This document shows positions 5,214 through 6,871 of a stretch of 6,871 nucleotides of DNA, in pieces (the stretch's first letter is position 1; each line of letters opens with the position of its first letter). The stretch comes from Candidatus Moranbacteria bacterium CG_4_8_14_3_um_filter_34_16 (lineage in GTDB: Bacteria > Patescibacteriota > Minisyncoccia > Moranbacterales > UBA2206). The translations under genes were made by a program, and so were the position numbers. Location of the stretch: contig PFHO01000047.1 in the NCBI GenBank assembly GCA_002782345.1, positions 1-6,871 of the forward strand, read 5' to 3'. The notes under the pieces are model-generated. The model did no database searches. It worked only from the letters and a program-made list of their open reading frames with translations, and was not told where the DNA came from.

Positions 5214-6071
5214 TTAATGCTCTTGATGTTTTTCCGTAGCAATTGTAAAAAACACCAAAGTAAGCATAGCAAAAATCAAAGCTTGAATCAAGCCGACAAT
5301 TATTTCCAAAAACATAAAAGGCAAAGGCAGAAAAAAAGCAAAAATCGCCATCATAGAAGCAAGCAGAACTTCTCCGGCAAAAATATTGCCGAAAAGACGA
5401 AAGGATAAAGAGGCCACTTTGGCTATTTCCCCGATAATCTCTACTATTCCCACAAAAGCATGAATAGGATTAACCAAAATAATTGTTGGGTCTTTTTTTA
5501 TTTTTCCCGGAATTTCCAAAAGAGCGTTTAAATTGATAAATTTATTCAGATATTTCCACGCGCCTATTGTTAAAACACCAAAAATATGAGAAGCCGCAAC
5601 AGAAAAGAGAGCCAAAGATAAAGTTGTATTTATATCCGCCGTTCCTCCCCTGAAAAGAGGCACGAAAACTTGACCGGCAGATTCTTCTTCAATAAATCCA
5701 ATTGTTCCGACACCAGGCAAAAGTCCCAACCAATTGTTGATCAACACAAACAAAAAAATAGCTAACGCTATTGGCAAAAATTTCTCAGATTTTTTTGGGT
5801 CTCCTGTCAAACTATTCGCCATTTGAAAAGCTTGCTCTAAAATTATTTCAAAAATATTTTGCGCTCCTTTTGGAATTTTAGCAACCTTTTTCCCAACTAG
5901 GATAAAAAAAACAACTAAAATAAAAACAGCCACCCAGCTGTTTAGCAAAGAATTGGTAACGGAAAAATTACCAACGCGAAAAATCGTTTCGGCATAAAGA
6001 GTCGCTTCGTGAGAAATCTCCGCCTGAGACTCGCCGTGATTTATGTTTTGATCATTTTCTGTTTTCGTCAT
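5214..6071 (-). CDS. atpB: Fo ATP synthase subunit a
   Basis: Membrane stator subunit that forms the two ion half-channels beside the c-ring. The 285-aa product has a hydrophilic N-terminal tail of about 38 residues, then membrane segments at about 45-60, 98-118, 148-170, 200-222, 228-250 and 254-278 (judged by eye). Conserved elements are NNWLGLLPG (112-120), PIHAFVGIVE (202-211) and the core ASLSFRLFGNIFAGE (220-234). Arg225 corresponds to the essential E. coli Arg210, and Glu234 to Glu219. Glu256 occupies the place of E. coli His245, a common variant, and Gln263 that of Gln252. The start ATG at 6069-6071 is preceded by AAAGAAAAG directly against the ATG, too close to be a good ribosome site. 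It follows atpZ by 129 nt. Identification is secure. Confidence 0.97.
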   Translation of the reverse strand: MTKTENDQNINHGESQAEISHEATLYAETIFRVGNFSVTNSLLNSWVAVFILVVFFILVGKKVAKIPKGAQNIFEIILEQAFQMANSLTGDPKKSEKFLPIALAIFLFVLINNWLGLLPGVGTIGFIEEESAGQVFVPLFRGGTADINTTLSLALFSVAASHIFGVLTIGAWKYLNKFINLNALLEIPGKIKKDPTIILVNPIHAFVGIVEIIGEIAKVASLSFRLFGNIFAGEVLLASMMAIFAFFLPLPFMFLEIIVGLIQALIFAMLTLVFFTIATEKHQEH

Positions 6072-6200
6072 CTTTTCTTTATTTTATTGGAATTTATTAT
6101 ATCTTATATATCTGATGAATAATCTTTTCGTTTTTTGCGATTTTCATTAAATCAAATAATTATTCTCTTCCTTGCTAATTGTGACTAAAAAATATTTTGT
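6072..6200 (-). other. atpZ-atpB spacer
   Basis: A 129-nt AT-rich spacer. It holds a purine-rich AAGGAAGAG (6165-6173) that resembles a Shine-Dalgarno but has no suitably spaced start codon. It also holds a 16-codon ORF (ATG at 6147, stop at 6097, MKIAKNEKIIHQIYKI) and a TATAAT (6096-6101) without a good -35. None of these is convincing on its own. The spacer is longer than usual for consecutive atp genes. Confidence 0.35.
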
Positions 6201-6467
6201 TTATTCCTTCTTTTTTGGGCTTTCTTTTTCAATTCTCTTAATCTCCCGCAAAGAATCTCTCACTATTCCAAAAGAAGAAATTAAAAAGGCCCCGCCGGTT
6301 AAAAAAATAAAAAACCATGGATCGGTTCCATATTTTTCATCCAACCAGCGACCTAAAAAAATTGCTAAAATAACCGGACCGGCGATCCAACCGGAAAGAC
6401 GACCAAAAAGAATCATTCCCGGTTGCCACCAAGGAGCTTCGCCTGAATTATTTTTTCCTTCTCTCAT
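6201..6467 (-). CDS. atpZ: AtpZ/AtpI-family ATP synthase accessory membrane protein
   Basis: Small membrane protein of the family encoded first in many atp operons. Family members are linked to Fo assembly (c-ring formation) and possibly Mg2+/Ca2+ supply. The 88-aa product has two membrane helices (about 19-38 and 51-68) joined by the family hallmark GRWLDEKYGTDPW (39-51). The N-terminus is short and polar, and the C-terminal tail is Lys/Glu-rich and probably cytoplasmic. I chose the ATG at 6465-6467; an in-frame TTG at 6471-6473 would add two residues, and neither start has a Shine-Dalgarno. It is the first atp gene after a good promoter (6499-6527), with an expected leader of about 25 nt. 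Its place before atpB supports the assignment. Whether it is closer to AtpZ or AtpI proper cannot be settled by eye. Confidence 0.85.
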   Translation of the reverse strand: MREGKNNSGEAPWWQPGMILFGRLSGWIAGPVILAIFLGRWLDEKYGTDPWFFIFLTGGAFLISSFGIVRDSLREIKRIEKESPKKKE

Positions 6468-6498
6468 AATCAAAACAACTGTCTTTAAAACATTTTTT

Positions 6499-6527
6499 AT
6501 TGTCTAACAAAAATTTTAAAAAGTCAA
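6499..6527 (-). promoter_or_regulatory. Sigma70-type promoter of the atp operon
   Basis: Reading toward atpZ, TTGACT (6522-6527, 5 of 6 consensus) is followed after exactly 17 nt by GACAAT (6499-6504, 4 of 6). Transcription would start near 6492, giving a leader of about 25 nt before the atpZ ATG at 6467. It lies in the only spacer between tatD and the atp genes, where an operon promoter is expected. This is the best promoter match in the window. Confidence 0.6.
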
Positions 6528-6528
6528 T

Positions 6529-6557
6529 AGAAAATAATTTTTTGGTTCTTATTTTCT
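6529..6557 (-). repeat. AT-rich hairpin at the end of tatD
   Basis: A perfect 9-bp inverted repeat (6529-6537 with 6549-6557, including GAAAATAA/TTATTTTC) around an 11-nt loop begins at the last base of the tatD stop codon. It ends just upstream of the atp promoter -35. A T-rich stretch follows some six bases later. It could be a weak terminator separating tatD from the atp transcript, but the stem has almost no G-C pairs. Confidence 0.3.
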
Positions 6558-6871
6558 TACTCTAAACCAAAAAAATCCCAAGCGTTTTGAAGAGTCTTCT
6601 TCTCTATTTTCTCCTCATCCATTTTTTTGATTTTGGCGATTTGTTCGCCGGTGTATTTCACAAAAATCGGTTCGTTCCGTTTTCCTCTTTTCGGCACCGG
6701 CGCCAAATAAGGGCAATCTGTTTCCAACATAATTTTTTCTAAGGGAATTTTTTCAATCACTCGCAAAATTTCCGCTCCTTCTTTGGCATAAGTGATATTT
6801 CCAGTAAAAGAAAAAAGGATATTTTCTCGTTTCAAAAGCTCATCCGTATATTCTAAATTTCCGCCATAACA
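6557..6871 (-). CDS. tatD: TatD-family metal-dependent hydrolase, C-terminal part (5' end beyond right edge)
   Basis: The last 104 codons of a TatD-family protein, a TIM-barrel metallohydrolase family with reported DNase activity (TatD, YcfH, YjjV in E. coli). The frame is open to the window edge; the first visible residues are CYGGNLEYTDELLKRENILF. An in-frame TTG at 6833-6835 is inside the gene, not its start. Recognisable family elements are the FSFTGNITYAK strand, then LETDCPYLAPVP with the metal-site Asp (ETD), then RGKRNEP, and a C-terminal helix ending NAWDFFGLE. Roughly 150 N-terminal residues, including the HxH metal site, lie outside. It is 89 nt upstream of atpZ in the same orientation, but a promoter and a weak hairpin lie between. 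It probably has no functional link to ATP synthase. Which of the three paralogue types it is cannot be decided. Confidence 0.9.
   Translation of the reverse strand, partial: CYGGNLEYTDELLKRENILFSFTGNITYAKEGAEILRVIEKIPLEKIMLETDCPYLAPVPKRGKRNEPIFVKYTGEQIAKIKKMDEEKIEKKTLQNAWDFFGLE

Noticed and set aside
6097..6147. 16-codon ORF between atpZ and atpB
   Set aside because: The AAGGAAGAG upstream is about 17 nt from its ATG, too far for a ribosome site, and the peptide is low-complexity Lys/Ile; likely chance.
6172..6507. 111-aa plus-strand ORF over atpZ
   Set aside because: Antisense to a recognisable AtpZ-family gene; no family resemblance of its own.

Overview
The window holds most of an F-type (F1Fo) ATP synthase operon, read entirely on the minus strand. 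In transcription order (right to left) it carries: the 3' part of a TatD-family metal-dependent hydrolase gene (runs off the right edge), atpZ/atpI-like, atpB (a), atpE (c), atpF (b), atpH (delta), atpA (alpha), atpG (gamma) and the first 376 codons of atpD (beta, runs off the left edge). atpC (epsilon) would be expected next, beyond the left edge. All plus-strand ORFs are shadows of these genes.

The DNA is AT-rich, and the spacers between genes are almost pure A+T. Almost none of the start codons has a convincing Shine-Dalgarno sequence. The delta subunit is unusually short (133 aa) and the gamma subunit unusually long (320 aa). Together these suggest a small-genome bacterium of the candidate phyla radiation (Patescibacteria) type. 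This is an inference from protein character and composition; no taxonomic marker is present.

Layout: 6557-6871 tatD 3' end; 6468-6556 spacer with a good sigma70-type promoter (TTGACT-N17-GACAAT) that probably starts the atp transcript; 6201-6467 atpZ; 5214-6071 atpB; 4899-5117 atpE; 4830-4878 a strong imperfect hairpin between atpE and atpF; 4321-4812 atpF; 3860-4261 atpH; 2332-3846 atpA; 1320-2282 atpG; 1130-1319 an unusually long (190 nt) AT-rich gap with candidate promoter elements and inverted repeats; 1-1129 atpD.

The membrane part (a, c, b, with AtpZ as assembly/accessory factor) couples ion flow to rotation. Alpha, beta, gamma and delta form the catalytic head, rotor shaft and stator cap. 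All catalytic and ion-translocating residues I could check are present: the P-loops of alpha and beta, the alpha arginine finger, the beta catalytic Glu, the a-subunit Arg and the c-subunit Glu. The enzyme should therefore be functional. The c subunit lacks the known Na+ ligands, so proton coupling is expected.

I see no new multi-gene system, mobile element, CRISPR array or RNA gene. The points worth a second look are details of this operon: the post-atpE hairpin, the atpG-atpD gap, the internally shortened delta, the expanded gamma, the Ala-substituted glycine motif in c, and a micro-ORF with the best Shine-Dalgarno in the window just before atpH.
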